Source: Phenylobacterium sp. (GTDB lineage: Bacteria > Pseudomonadota > Alphaproteobacteria > Caulobacterales > Caulobacteraceae). From it: a DNA stretch of 38,912 nucleotides. The notes under the pieces were generated by a model, which was not told the origin of the DNA, did not search any database, and saw only the letters and a program-made list of their open reading frames with translations. Both the position numbers and the translations under genes were made by a program. The stretch spans positions 1 to 38,912 of the forward strand of contig NZ_JAUXXE010000041.1 in assembly GCF_030681155.1 (NCBI RefSeq), written 5' to 3'. Shown here one piece after another: positions 1 through 8,253 of this stretch; position 1 is the first letter of the stretch, and each line of letters begins with the position of its first letter.

Positions 1-248
1 CGGTCCGCAAGGTCCTGGAAGGCCGTCCGCACATCGTCGACGCCATGAAGAACGGCGAGGTCCAGCTCGTCTTCAACACCACCGAGGGCAAGCAGTCCCT
101 GGCCGACTCCTTCGCCATCCGTCGGACCGCCCTGATGATGAAGACCCCCTACTTCACCACCGCCGCGGGGGCCCTAGCGGCCGCCCAGGCGATCGCAGCG
201 ACCGCGACGGACACCTTGGACGTCCGCCCGCTGCAGAGCTACGGCTGA
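1..248 (+). CDS. carB: Carbamoyl-phosphate synthase large subunit, C-terminal end (partial)
   Basis: The gene enters from the left edge; the reading frame starts at base 3 and ends with TGA at 246-248. About 81 residues are visible. They match the C-terminal MGS-like allosteric domain of CarB, with the typical run [11 protein letters not shown] followed by SIRRTAL-like (here [17 protein letters not shown]). CarB makes carbamoyl phosphate from glutamine-derived ammonia, bicarbonate and ATP for pyrimidine and arginine synthesis; this end domain binds effectors such as UMP or ornithine in other bacteria. Only the domain is seen here, so the catalytic part is inferred from family knowledge. The next gene converges on it four bases later. 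Confidence 0.93.
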   Translation, partial: VRKVLEGRPHIVDAMKNGEVQLVFNTTEGKQSLADSFAIRRTALMMKTPYFTTAAGALAAAQAIAATATDTLDVRPLQSYG

Positions 249-252
249 TGCT

Positions 253-1095
253 TCAACCTGGGGGCGGCGCGATGGGGATCCATCGCCCGCCCTTGCAGAT
301 GATCGCGGTGCGTGAAAAGGCGTCGGGGCTTGCGGCCTCATGCCTGGCCATTGCCCAGAACACAGCCAGCGAGGCTGGTTGATCGGTCGCCGGGACAGCG
401 AAGAAATCTCGCGCCATCACCAGGGCGAGCTGCCCCTCGGGCCGCTGGGAGCCAGGACCGCACGGCGGCGATCTAAGAAGCGCGCTCGGCCCGAGACCGC
501 TCTCGCTGCCCACACCCAGCAAGCCGTCCACACCCTCTAACCGTACGGCCTCAAGCTTTCCCATGCGCACGGAGAGGTTTGACAGGCCAAGCTTCCAGGC
601 ATCGGCCTCGCTAAGCTTGAGCTTCACCAGATCGTCCCGGCCTGCGTAGCGGATTGAGGTTTCGCTATCGACGGCGAGTATCTGGATCATGTCGCCGACG
701 AACGGCTTGCTGAGAGAAATGGCCTGACCGCTACCAAGCTCGACCTTCGCGCCCACGGGACGAACGATAATGACCAAGTTGTCCCGCGACGCTGGCGTCC
801 CCTCGGCCTCCTCCTGAAGCGTGGCGATGAGGCCCTCGATGATCTCCTCGGATCGCCCCGGATCCTTCTCGTAGTATTCGTAGGAGGTCGTCATCGATAG
901 ATTTTTGCGGGTCCCGTCGGGCCAGGTGATCCTCAGCGTCGCCCCATCCAAAGCCTTGACCTTCACGCCCGGCATCGCCTTTTCCGCCCGTAGGGCGAAG
1001 GCGTCCCGGAAGGCTTCGCGTGACCCTGGCGCCGCCTCCGCCGGTGCGCACGCAGCCAAGGTAACTGCGCAAATCAGCGCCAAGATCGATCGCAT
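253..1095 (-). CDS. DUF1444-like lipoprotein
   Basis: The protein of about 280 residues starts with a signal peptide ending in a lipobox (TLAAC), so it is expected to be lipid-anchored. The body has the pattern of the DUF1444/YtpQ family: a stretch NLVIIVRPV, then a segment with DLVKLKLSEADAWKLGLSNL that resembles the family's conserved C-terminal part. The last ~70 residues contain two cysteines and look like an added tail. ATG at 1095 follows a GTG at 1098 in the same frame; either could start. It converges on carB and has no obvious operon partner. No function is established for the family. The family call is made by eye and is moderately secure. Confidence 0.68.
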   Translation of the reverse strand: MRSILALICAVTLAACAPAEAAPGSREAFRDAFALRAEKAMPGVKVKALDGATLRITWPDGTRKNLSMTTSYEYYEKDPGRSEEIIEGLIATLQEEAEGTPASRDNLVIIVRPVGAKVELGSGQAISLSKPFVGDMIQILAVDSETSIRYAGRDDLVKLKLSEADAWKLGLSNLSVRMGKLEAVRLEGVDGLLGVGSESGLGPSALLRSPPCGPGSQRPEGQLALVMARDFFAVPATDQPASLAVFWAMARHEAASPDAFSRTAIICKGGRWIPIAPPPG

Positions 1096-1098
1096 CAC

Positions 1099-1417
1099 CC
1101 AGCATCCCCAAACCCAAGTAAGCTTGATGAGAACAAATCGTGATCATCGACGGCTGTCAATGGCCAAGCTTTCAGCCGCGTTCGAGGGCGGCGTGACGCC
1201 AAATGCTCCTACCCTCTGGCCTATGAAGCACTTAACCGTGAATGCTGATTGACCGCCGTTCTTTCAAGGCGCAGGCTTCAAGCATCGCCTTGCTTCGGCA
1301 GGCGCGAAAGTGGGCGAGCTCCGGCGGCCCCTGATGACCAGCCGGAAGGCCCACCTGGGCGCCTGTCGCAGTCTGGCGGAGGACATGTCCTCTGGAACAG
1401 TATGCGAAGGAAAAGCC
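1099..1417. other. Intergenic region without a recognisable gene
   Basis: About 320 bases between the lipoprotein (transcribed left) and a small membrane protein (transcribed right). It must hold both promoters. I see no tRNA, repeat or convincing operator. A GGAAC at 1394-1398 lacks a partner at the right distance. Confidence 0.4.
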
Positions 1418-1582
1418 ATGCAATCCGGGCATCATGAAGGTGAGGTCCACCATCGCAAGAATAGGCACCTGCTGGAGCGCTTCGAGGGATACACAGACCT
1501 TATCGTCGTGGGTCTGATCATCGCCTTGGGCGCCGCCATGCTGGTCGGCCTGCTCACCGCCAACGGGAACGTCACCTGGTAG
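1418..1582 (+). CDS. Small single-span membrane protein
   Basis: A 54-residue protein. ATG at 1418 is chosen because GAAGG at 1406-1410 sits seven bases upstream; an in-frame ATG at 1310 would give 90 residues with a low-complexity front part. The sequence has a His- and Arg-rich cytoplasmic-looking head (residues 1-24), one hydrophobic helix (about 26-46, TDLIVVGLIIALGAAMLVGL) and a short tail ending NVTW. I do not recognise a family. Small single-helix proteins like this often modulate a membrane enzyme or transporter, but nothing nearby suggests a partner. It ends 18 bases from the convergent acetyltransferase gene. Confidence 0.6.
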   Translation: MQSGHHEGEVHHRKNRHLLERFEGYTDLIVVGLIIALGAAMLVGLLTANGNVTW

Positions 1583-1600
1583 GCGCCTGCGGCTGACGGC

Positions 1601-2119
1601 CTAGAGAGATCGAGCCAAGACCAGGTCGTCGTACTCATTGGCGCCTACACGGAACTTCCGGACGCCCGCCTCGGCGTAGCCCTGGCGGGCGTAGAAGGCG
1701 ATTGCGCGCGAGTTTCCCCCGAACACGCCGAGCAGCATCCGCGTGAAACCCTCGCTTGCGGCGCTATCCATCGCCGTCGTCATCAACTTGGCCCCCAATC
1801 CCGTGCCATGGAAGCGATTGAGGACGTAGATCCTCTTCAGCTCCACATCCCGCTCGCCCGTCGCCACGGGAAGGTCTGGCGGGGTCAGGGCCGCATAGCC
1901 CACCACCGCTCCCCCTTCGTCCATCTCGGCCGCCCACAGCCGATAGCCCGGCTTGGCCAGCCAATCGGCGTAGAGCGCTTCGCTATGCTGGGTCTTGCAA
2001 TGGCTTAGGATGTCGCCGGCCGGCAGGACGCCGGCATAGGTTTCCAGGAAGGTCGCCTGCCCCACCAGCGCTAGCGCAGCTTCGTCGCCCGCAACGCAGG
2101 GCCGGATGGTGACGCTCAT
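1601..2119 (-). CDS. GNAT family N-acetyltransferase
   Basis: 172 residues with the GNAT fold. The start (VTIRPCVAGDEAALA) is the usual first strand and helix. The acetyl-CoA-binding motif A is LKRIYVLNRFHGTGLGAKLM (residues ~91-110), followed by AIAFYARQGYAEAG, the usual motif B. The protein transfers an acetyl group from acetyl-CoA to an unknown amine. On the coding strand, GGGAGG lies just before the ATG at 2119, supporting that start. It is divergent from the SDR gene, with about 120 bases between them that include a small inverted repeat (GAGC/GCTC). Confidence 0.9.
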   Translation of the reverse strand: MSVTIRPCVAGDEAALALVGQATFLETYAGVLPAGDILSHCKTQHSEALYADWLAKPGYRLWAAEMDEGGAVVGYAALTPPDLPVATGERDVELKRIYVLNRFHGTGLGAKLMTTAMDSAASEGFTRMLLGVFGGNSRAIAFYARQGYAEAGVRKFRVGANEYDDLVLARSL

Positions 2120-2242
2120 CGAAAACCTCCCTTGGTCGAGCTCGCGGCTCGAATCTCAACGCGGCGAAAGGCTGGCCCTGATCGCAGAGCTAGGCTAGTC
2201 GTAGGCCTAACTAAACAATGATTACCAATGGGAGGGATGCTC

Positions 2243-3040
2243 ATGGCCGGACGGGTCGAGGGTAAGGTTGCGCTGATCACCGGTGGAGCAAGCGGCATCG
2301 GCCGCAGTTGCGCCGAACGCTTGGCGCAGGAAGGCGCGATCGTCGTCGTCACCGACGTGCAGGACGACAAGGGCGCGCAGACAGTCGCCGACATCACCGC
2401 CGCGGGCGGTAAGGCCAGCTATCTTCCTCACGACGTCACCGGCGAGCAGCCCTGGATCGACGTCGTCGCGGCCATCAAGGCCCAGCACGGCCGCCTGGAC
2501 ATCCTGGTCAACAACGCAGGCATCGGCCTCAGCGGCTCGGTCCTGACCATGCCCCTGGCCGACTTCCAGAAGCAGACCGCAGTCAATCTCGACGGCGTCT
2601 TCCTCGGCGTGAAGCACTCGATCCCGCTGATGCGTGAGAACGGCGGCGGGTCGATCATCAATATGTCGTCGGTGGCCGGCCTGAAGGGTTCGGCGATCCT
2701 CGCCGGCTATTGCGCCACCAAGGGCGCGGTGCGCCTGTTCACCAAGTCCGTGGCCCTGGAATGCGCCGCCGCCAAGGACGGGATCAGGGTCAATTCCGTA
2801 CACCCCGGGATCATCGAGACCCCGATCTGGGACTCGATCATGGGGACCGGCGACGTCGGCGACAACGCCCGTCCGCCGCGCCCGGCGGTGCTGGACGCCA
2901 TGACCTTGGAAGGCGTGCCGCTCGGCAAGAAGGGCTTCCCGGAAGACATCGCCAACGGCGTGCTCTGGCTGGCCTCCGACGAGAGCCGTTATGTCACCGG
3001 CGCCGAGATCGTCATCGATGGCGGGTTCTCGATCAAGTAG
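2243..3040 (+). CDS. SDR family oxidoreductase
   Basis: Classical short-chain dehydrogenase of 265 residues. The NAD(P)-binding glycine motif TGGASGIG is near residue 14-21, the NNAG motif near 90, and the catalytic Ser and Tyr-x-x-x-Lys (YCATKGA) follow at about 140-160. The C-terminus DGGFSIK is typical. An Asp at the end of the second strand (VVVTDVQ) suggests NAD rather than NADP preference. ATGs exist at 2228, 2237 and 2243; GGGAGG at 2230-2235 places the real start at 2243. The substrate is unknown; similar proteins act on steroids, alcohols or cyclohexanol-type compounds. A 45-base hairpin follows the stop. Confidence 0.9.
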   Translation: MAGRVEGKVALITGGASGIGRSCAERLAQEGAIVVVTDVQDDKGAQTVADITAAGGKASYLPHDVTGEQPWIDVVAAIKAQHGRLDILVNNAGIGLSGSVLTMPLADFQKQTAVNLDGVFLGVKHSIPLMRENGGGSIINMSSVAGLKGSAILAGYCATKGAVRLFTKSVALECAAAKDGIRVNSVHPGIIETPIWDSIMGTGDVGDNARPPRPAVLDAMTLEGVPLGKKGFPEDIANGVLWLASDESRYVTGAEIVIDGGFSIK

Positions 3041-3071
3041 CGCCCCCGCGACCGCCTTGCGTCAAAAATAA

Positions 3072-3116
3072 CCGCCCGAGAGCGTTTCCGATCGACCGGA
3101 AATGCTCTACGGGCGG
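3072..3116. repeat. Long imperfect palindrome between the SDR and P-loop genes
   Basis: Arms 3072-3078 (CCGCCCG) and 3110-3116 (CGGGCGG) are perfectly complementary. They enclose a 30-base near-perfect palindrome at 3079-3108 that begins AGAGCGTTTCCG and ends GGAAATGCTCT; one A (3109) bulges. The inner part resembles palindromic intergenic repeats that recur in alphaproteobacterial genomes (recollection, not searched). It may end SDR transcription, and it covers the region just upstream of the next ATG at 3120. Confidence 0.75.
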
Positions 3117-3119
3117 GCC

Positions 3120-3620
3120 ATGACCGCTACGCTTCACGTCGTCTTCGGCCCCTCGGGCGCCGGCAAGTCCACCTACGCCAAGGAATTCGCGCGCCGCGAA
3201 CCGGCCGTCCATTTCGCCATCGACGACTGGATGGCCCGGCTGTTCGCCGCCGACATGCCTGAGCCGATCGAGTTCGCCTGGATGATGGAACGGGTGGAGC
3301 GTTGCGAGTCGCAGATCTGGTCGACCGCCGCTGGCGTTATCGCCACCGGAACATCTGTGATCCTCGACCTGGGTCTGATGCGCAAAACCGACCGCGCCCG
3401 CGTCGCGGAGATCGCCGCGGCGGTCGAGCTGCCGATCCAGTTCCACTTCGTCACCGCGCCGCAGGACGTCCGCCGCGCGCGCGTGCTGGAGCGCAACGAG
3501 GTTCGCGGTGAGAGCTTCGCCATGCCGGTCAATCAGGAAATGTTCGACTTCATCGAAGGCGTCTACGAGGCGCCCGACGAGGCCGAACTCATCGGCGCGA
3601 TCATTTCAGAGAGCGACTGA
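3120..3620 (+). CDS. P-loop kinase-like ATP-binding protein (AAA_33 type)
   Basis: 166 residues. A Walker A motif GPSGAGKST lies at about residues 9-17, near the N-terminus. DDW around residue 36 is in the position of the acceptor-side Asp of zeta-toxin or chloramphenicol phosphotransferase-like kinases. VILDLG near residue 82 could be the Walker B strand, and RRARVLERN is a lid-like Arg segment. It is probably a small-molecule or nucleotide kinase; the substrate is unknown. ATG at 3120 is preferred over the in-frame ATG at 3102, because the latter is inside the palindrome and would have its purine-rich signal too close. The ribosome-binding region of 3120 is itself in the hairpin arm. Confidence 0.8.
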   Translation: MTATLHVVFGPSGAGKSTYAKEFARREPAVHFAIDDWMARLFAADMPEPIEFAWMMERVERCESQIWSTAAGVIATGTSVILDLGLMRKTDRARVAEIAAAVELPIQFHFVTAPQDVRRARVLERNEVRGESFAMPVNQEMFDFIEGVYEAPDEAELIGAIISESD

Positions 3621-3624
3621 CCGG

Positions 3625-4248
3625 CTAGACGAACAGCCATTCCGGCCAGGTCGCGTCCGCGGCCCGGTGGTAGGCGTCGCGAACCGTCAGGCGAGCATTG
3701 TAGTCGAGCAGCGCCGCGGTTTCCGGCAACGTCTTGCGGCGCAGCGCGGCCGAGATCGTCGACCCCAGCATGACGTCGGCCGCCGAGAACCGTTCGCCGA
3801 GCAGGTACCTTCGTCCCTTCACCGCCTTGGCCAGCACCTCGACCATGTCGTCGAAGGCGCCAAAGCCGGTCTCCGCGCCCGGCAGGTCGATATGCTTGGG
3901 GTGCAGGCTGATCAACGGATCAAGCACGGCGGTCGAATAGACCATCCACTTCAGATAGGCGCCGCGATCGACGTCCTCGATCTTCGGCGCCAGGCCGCCA
4001 TAGCCATAGCGGTCGGCCAGATAGATGCAGATCGCCGGGTTCTCGCTCACCACGACCTTGCCGTCGGTGAGGGTCGGCACCTTCCCTGACGGGTTGAGCT
4101 TCAGATAGTCCCTCTTCTTCTGGTCGCCCTTGCGGATATCCACATTGACCACCTGAAACGGGACACCAAGTTCTTCGAGAAGCCAATAGGCCGTGAAGGC
4201 GCGGCTGGCCGGCGAATGGTATAGCGTGATCGCGGGCTTGGTTTTCAT
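3625..4248 (-). CDS. Glutathione S-transferase family protein
   Basis: 207 residues. The N-terminal thioredoxin-like domain (about 1-85) starts ITLYHSPASRAFTAYWLLEELGVPF, with a Ser in the usual catalytic region. It has the cis-Pro segment NPSGKVPTL and the glutathione-binding ENPAICIYLADRY (usual E-S/N-x-A-I). The helical C-terminal domain contains LLGERFSAADVMLGS, the conserved N-capping motif. It probably conjugates or reduces electrophiles with glutathione in the cytosol. It ends five bases from the convergent kinase-like gene and has no operon partner. Confidence 0.9.
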   Translation of the reverse strand: MKTKPAITLYHSPASRAFTAYWLLEELGVPFQVVNVDIRKGDQKKRDYLKLNPSGKVPTLTDGKVVVSENPAICIYLADRYGYGGLAPKIEDVDRGAYLKWMVYSTAVLDPLISLHPKHIDLPGAETGFGAFDDMVEVLAKAVKGRRYLLGERFSAADVMLGSTISAALRRKTLPETAALLDYNARLTVRDAYHRAADATWPEWLFV

Positions 4249-4468
4249 GCTGGGCCTCTGAAGAATACGGTCAATCTAGGAACCCTGCGGAGACCCCGCT
4301 ACCCCGTTCCTGGACAGGTTAAAACGATCCCGCGCGCGGCGCGTCATAACACTCGATGGTCGCGGCCCTTGAGTTTTTGCGCTGCCGCATCTATCCTCTA
4401 CCCCCCCGGACGCCTGCGCCCGCGGCCGGCAACGAACTCCCTTAAAGGCGACCGAGTCCTCACCTATC

Positions 4469-4942
4469 ATGGAAAAAGTCCCGATGACCGCCGAGGGCTG
4501 GCAAGTCCTCGACGTTGAATTGAAGCGTTTGAAGACCATCGAGCGTCCCGCCGTGATCGCTGCGATCTCGGAAGCGCGCTCGCATGGCGATCTCTCCGAG
4601 AATGCCGAATATCATGCCGCCAAAGAGCGTCAGGGCTGGATCGAAGGTCAGATCGCCGAGATCGAAGACCGGATGGCCCGCGCGCAGGTCATCGACGTCT
4701 CGAAGCTCTCCGGCAGCCAGGTGAAATTCGGCGCCACGGTCTCCGTGGTCGACGAAGACACCGAGGAAAAGGCTCGCTACCAGATCGTCGGCGAGCACGA
4801 AGCCGACGTGAAGCAGGGGAAGATCTCGATCATTTCCCCGCTGGCCCGCGCCATGATCGGCAAGGAAATGGGCGACGTCGTCGAGGTGAACACCCCCGGC
4901 GGCGGCAAGGCCTATGAGATCCTCAAGGTCGAGTGGGTCTAG
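4469..4942 (+). CDS. greA: Transcription elongation factor GreA
   Basis: 157 residues, the standard GreA length. The N-terminal coiled coil (about 1-75) has the conserved tip [20 protein letters not shown], whose acidic residues reach the RNA polymerase active site to stimulate cleavage of backtracked RNA. The C-terminal FKBP-like domain contains [33 protein letters not shown], typical of GreA. It releases stalled elongation complexes. ATG at 4469 gives the usual start ([11 protein letters not shown]). In several alphaproteobacteria greA lies near carB; here about 4 kb of other genes separate them. The following gene overlaps the greA end if its ATG start is used. Confidence 0.97.
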   Translation: MEKVPMTAEGWQVLDVELKRLKTIERPAVIAAISEARSHGDLSENAEYHAAKERQGWIEGQIAEIEDRMARAQVIDVSKLSGSQVKFGATVSVVDEDTEEKARYQIVGEHEADVKQGKISIISPLARAMIGKEMGDVVEVNTPGGGKAYEILKVEWV

Positions 4943-5963
4943 GCCAGACTTGACTGCATCCAATCCGACGTCCTCCGAGACCCCGCTCATCATCTGGGCG
5001 GTCTCGGACGGGCGCGCGGGCATCGAGGCCCAGGTCGTGGGCCTCGCCAACGCGGTGGCGCGCAAGCGCCCGGCCAGGATCATCGTCAAGCGTGTCGGCT
5101 GGAAGAGCTGGATCGGGCGTCTGCCCTGGTGGCTCAACCTGGCGCCGCGTAGCTTCTTGACGCCTGAGAGCGACCTGACCCCGCCCTGGCCCGATCTGTG
5201 GATCGCGGCCGGCCGCGCCACCCTGCCCTTGTCCATTCGCGTGAAGGGCTGGTCGAAGAAGAAGACCTATGTGGTCCAGATCCAGGATCCGCGCATGCCC
5301 ACGCGGCTGTTCGACCTGGTCATTCCGCCAAGGCATGACCGTCTGGCCGGCGATAACGTCTTCCCGATCACCGGCTCGCCCGGACGAGTGAACGCCGACC
5401 GCCTCGCGGGCGATCTGGAACATTTCAAGGCCGAGCTTGAGCCCCTGCCCCGCCCGCGGGTCGCGGTGATCATCGGCGGCAAGTCCAAGGCCCATGACCT
5501 GTCAGTCGAGCGCGCCGCCGCCATGGCGCGCGAGATCGAACTGCCGGTCGCCCAGGAGGGCGGATCGGTCATGGTCAGCTTTACGCGCCGCACCCCCGAA
5601 CCTGCCCGCGCGATCCTGGCCGCACGCCTCAAGCACCTGCCGGGCGTGATCTGGGACGGTGAAGGCGAGAACCCCTATTTCGCCTATCTGGCGGCGGCCG
5701 ACTACATCCTGGTCACCGAGGACTCGACCAATCTCGCGACCGACGCCGCCTCGACCGGCAAGCCGGTGTTCGTCCTGAAGATGGAGGGCGAGAGCCTGAA
5801 GTTCAGGCTGTTCCACGAAGACCTCGAGAGCCTGGGCGCAGCCCGCCCCTTCGGCGGGGCCTTCCATAGCTGGCAGTATCCACCACTGGCCGAGACCGAT
5901 CGCGCCGCCGATGAGGTGCTGCGCCGCTACGACGAACGAGGCGAGCGCCCCGTTCCGGGCTAA
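4914..5963 (+). CDS. ELM1/GtrOC1-family protein (DUF1022)
   Basis: Up to 349 residues. The front [24 protein letters not shown] and later [27 protein letters not shown] and [26 protein letters not shown] match the mitochondrial-fission ELM1-like family, which has a glycosyltransferase-B-like fold. The bacterial function is not defined; a role with nucleotide-sugars is plausible because a PseG-like gene follows by 45 bases. The ATG at 4914 overlaps greA by 29 bases, and its first dozen residues are low complexity. A TTG at 4950, just past the greA stop, gives 338 residues and could be the true start; neither has a good ribosome-binding site. Confidence 0.85.
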   Translation: MRSSRSSGSRPDLTASNPTSSETPLIIWAVSDGRAGIEAQVVGLANAVARKRPARIIVKRVGWKSWIGRLPWWLNLAPRSFLTPESDLTPPWPDLWIAAGRATLPLSIRVKGWSKKKTYVVQIQDPRMPTRLFDLVIPPRHDRLAGDNVFPITGSPGRVNADRLAGDLEHFKAELEPLPRPRVAVIIGGKSKAHDLSVERAAAMAREIELPVAQEGGSVMVSFTRRTPEPARAILAARLKHLPGVIWDGEGENPYFAYLAAADYILVTEDSTNLATDAASTGKPVFVLKMEGESLKFRLFHEDLESLGAARPFGGAFHSWQYPPLAETDRAADEVLRRYDERGERPVPG

Positions 5964-6008
5964 CATAGCCTTTCCAAAGTGTTGGTTTCGGCCTTCCCTG
6001 TAGCGGAC

Positions 6009-7049
6009 ATGATTCTCCGCCCGCGCGTCCTCTTCGTCGCCAATGCAGGCCCCTCGGTCGGAGGCGGCCATGTGATGCGCTCGCTCAGCCTGGCGCGCGC
6101 GCTCGAACCGCACGGCGCGGATTGCGTGTTCCTCGCCTCGCCGCAGGCGGGCGTCATCCTCGACGTCTTCGCGCCCGACATGGCTCGCGAGGACACCGAC
6201 GCCATCGATTCAGATTCGGTGCTGCGCGCGGCCATGGGCATGCGCTTCGACGCCGTGGTCTTCGACCACTACGGACTTGGCCGCGCCGAGCACGAAGCCG
6301 TCGCGCAAGGCCGGCCGACGCTGGTGATCGACGATCTCGCTGATCGCCCGCTCGGGGCCGACCTGGTGCTGGATCCCGGCCCAGCAAGGACCGAGGTCGA
6401 TTATGCCGCTTTGGCACCCGGCGCTCGGCTGCTCCTCGGTCCCAGCTACGCGCCGGTGCGCCCGGAATTCGCCGCCCTCCGCGAACAAGCGCTGGCCAGA
6501 CGTGGCGGACCGGTCGCACGCGTGCTGGTCGCGCTCGGCCTCACCGACGTCGGCGCCATCACCGCCCGCGTCGTGGACCGCCTGCGTCAGCGCAACGGCC
6601 AACTGGCGTTCGACATAGTCCTGGGCAGCGCTTCGCCAAGCTTGCCGGGTCTGACCCGGATCGCCGCCCACGACCCACGCCTGACCTTGCACGTCGACGC
6701 CCAGGACATGGCCGACCTGACCCTCAACGCCGACATCGCTGTCGGCGGCGGCGGTTCCACCACCTGGGAGCGGTGCACGCTTGGCCTGCCCTCGCTGCTG
6801 GTCGTCCTGGCCGACAATCAGCGCCCCGCGGCGCAGGCGCTGCTCGAACGCGACGCGGTCATGGTGGTGGACGCCCAGGCGCCCGACTTCGACACAGCGT
6901 TTGACCGCGCGGCCGTACGCTTGCTGACCGATCCGGTTACGCGTACGCGGCTGACGGCGGCCAGCCTCGACATCTGCGACGGGCTGGGGGCCGACCGGGT
7001 CGCCCAGGCGTTCCTGCAGGTCATCGCCGCGCCGCGCGAAACGGCCTGA
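6009..7049 (+). CDS. pseG: UDP-2,4-diacetamido-2,4,6-trideoxy-beta-L-altropyranose hydrolase (PseG/FlmD)
   Basis: About 346 residues from ATG 6009 (a GTG at 5979 would add 10). The catalytic-site motif GGGHVMRSLSLA is at residues ~18-29, with the His that activates water in PseG. It also has VIDDLADRPLGADLVLDPGP, LLLGPSYAPVRPEFA and the C-terminal nucleotide-binding GGGGSTTWERCTLGLPSLL. PseG removes UDP to give the sugar that PseI condenses with phosphoenolpyruvate on the way to pseudaminic acid. In Caulobacter the corresponding FlmD is needed for flagellin glycosylation (established for that genus). The usual SxGGSDxxN segment is replaced by ALGLTDVGAIT. No other pse/flm genes are nearby. 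Confidence 0.88.
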   Translation: MILRPRVLFVANAGPSVGGGHVMRSLSLARALEPHGADCVFLASPQAGVILDVFAPDMAREDTDAIDSDSVLRAAMGMRFDAVVFDHYGLGRAEHEAVAQGRPTLVIDDLADRPLGADLVLDPGPARTEVDYAALAPGARLLLGPSYAPVRPEFAALREQALARRGGPVARVLVALGLTDVGAITARVVDRLRQRNGQLAFDIVLGSASPSLPGLTRIAAHDPRLTLHVDAQDMADLTLNADIAVGGGGSTTWERCTLGLPSLLVVLADNQRPAAQALLERDAVMVVDAQAPDFDTAFDRAAVRLLTDPVTRTRLTAASLDICDGLGADRVAQAFLQVIAAPRETA

Positions 7050-7162
7050 GCCACCCGCGGGAGGGCGTTCGCCCCCAACTAAATACGTTCTTTGAGACCT
7101 GCGTTAACCGACCACGCCCCGTGCCCGTCGCATCCGACCAGAATCTCACCTAAATATGCGGC

Positions 7163-8170
7163 ATGTCCGAGAACGCTCCCCGCACCACACGCTGCCTGAT
7201 CCTGGGTTCTGGCCCGGCCGGCTACACCGCCGCCATCTACGCCGCGCGCGCCCTGCTTAATCCGGTGCTGATCGCCGGCATCCAGCCGGGCGGCCAGCTG
7301 ACCATCACCACCGACGTGGAAAATTACCCAGGCTTCGCCGACGTCATCCAGGGACCCTGGCTGATGGAACAGATGCAGGCCCAGGCCGCCCATGTGGGCA
7401 CCGAGATCATCAACGACATCGTCATCAAGGCCGACCTGTCACAGCGTCCGTTCCGGCTGGAATGCGACAGCGGCGCCGTCTGGCTGGCCGAGACCCTGGT
7501 CATCGCCACCGGGGCCCAGGCCAAGTGGCTCGGCCTTGAGACCGAACAGAAATTCCAGGGCTTCGGCGTCTCGGCCTGCGCCACCTGCGACGGCTTCTTC
7601 TATCGCGGCAAGGAGGTCGTGGTGGTCGGCGGCGGCAACACCGCGGTCGAGGAAGCTCTGTTCCTCACCAACTTCGCCTCCAAGGTGACGGTCGTGCACC
7701 GCCGCGACGAGTTCCGCGCCGAAAAGATCCTGCAGGAACGCCTGTTCGCCCACCCCAAGATCGAAGTGATCTGGAACAACGCCATCGACGAAGTGGTCGG
7801 CAGCACCGATCCGATGGGTGTCACCGGCGTGAAGCTGAAGCACACCGAGACCGGCGAGGTTCGCGAGATCCCGGCGGACGGCGTGTTCATCGCCATCGGC
7901 CACGCGCCGGCCTCCGAACTGTTCCGCGGCCAGCTTGAAGCCGACTCCGCCGGCTATCTGAAGGTCGAGGCCGGCAGCGCCTCGACAGCGATCAAGGGCG
8001 TGTTCGCCGCCGGCGACGTCACCGACGACGTCTATCGCCAGGCCGTGACGGCTGCGGGCATGGGCTGCATGGCCGCGCTCGAAGCCGCGCGCCTACTGGC
8101 CGAAGAAGACCACGAGAAGGCCCACCACCCGATCAGCCACCAGGAAGCCGCGAAGATCGGCGTCTGGTAG
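7163..8170 (+). CDS. trxB: Thioredoxin-disulfide reductase
   Basis: 335 residues. The FAD-binding motif GSGPAGYTAAIYAARA is at the N-terminus. The redox-active CATC pair is at Cys139 and Cys142, followed by DGFFYRGKEVVVVGGGNTAVEEALFLTNFASKVTVVHRRDEFRA, which contains the NADPH-binding GGGNTA and HRR motifs. The C-terminal FAD motif GVFAAGDVTDDVYRQAVTAAGMGCMAALEA is intact. It passes electrons from NADPH to thioredoxin in the cytosol. It is preceded by 113 bases, with a small GGGCG/CGCCC hairpin near 7062-7074, so it probably has its own promoter. A clear ribosome-binding site is not visible. murA follows after a hairpin. Confidence 0.97.
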   Translation: MSENAPRTTRCLILGSGPAGYTAAIYAARALLNPVLIAGIQPGGQLTITTDVENYPGFADVIQGPWLMEQMQAQAAHVGTEIINDIVIKADLSQRPFRLECDSGAVWLAETLVIATGAQAKWLGLETEQKFQGFGVSACATCDGFFYRGKEVVVVGGGNTAVEEALFLTNFASKVTVVHRRDEFRAEKILQERLFAHPKIEVIWNNAIDEVVGSTDPMGVTGVKLKHTETGEVREIPADGVFIAIGHAPASELFRGQLEADSAGYLKVEAGSASTAIKGVFAAGDVTDDVYRQAVTAAGMGCMAALEAARLLAEEDHEKAHHPISHQEAAKIGVW

Positions 8171-8188
8171 CTCTAGACCTGCGCTAGC

Positions 8189-8205
8189 CCGGGGACCTTC
8201 CCCGG
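8189..8205. terminator. Hairpin between trxB and murA
   Basis: A perfect 7-bp stem: CCGGGGA at 8189-8195 and TCCCCGG at 8199-8205, with loop CCT. There is no T-run, so it is not a complete intrinsic terminator; it may be an RNA 3'-end or pause structure. Confidence 0.45.
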
Positions 8206-8253
8206 ACGGACCACCTCAACCACCCTTTCGAAGAAACGGGGCGCTGCGCCGCC

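Noticed and set aside
1394..1417. GGAAC before the small membrane protein, as an EcfG promoter
   Set aside because: No CGTT lies 16-17 bases downstream, and the start codon is too near.
4279..4308. GGAAC and CGTT upstream of greA, as an EcfG promoter
   Set aside because: The spacing is 21 bases, outside the 16-17 range.
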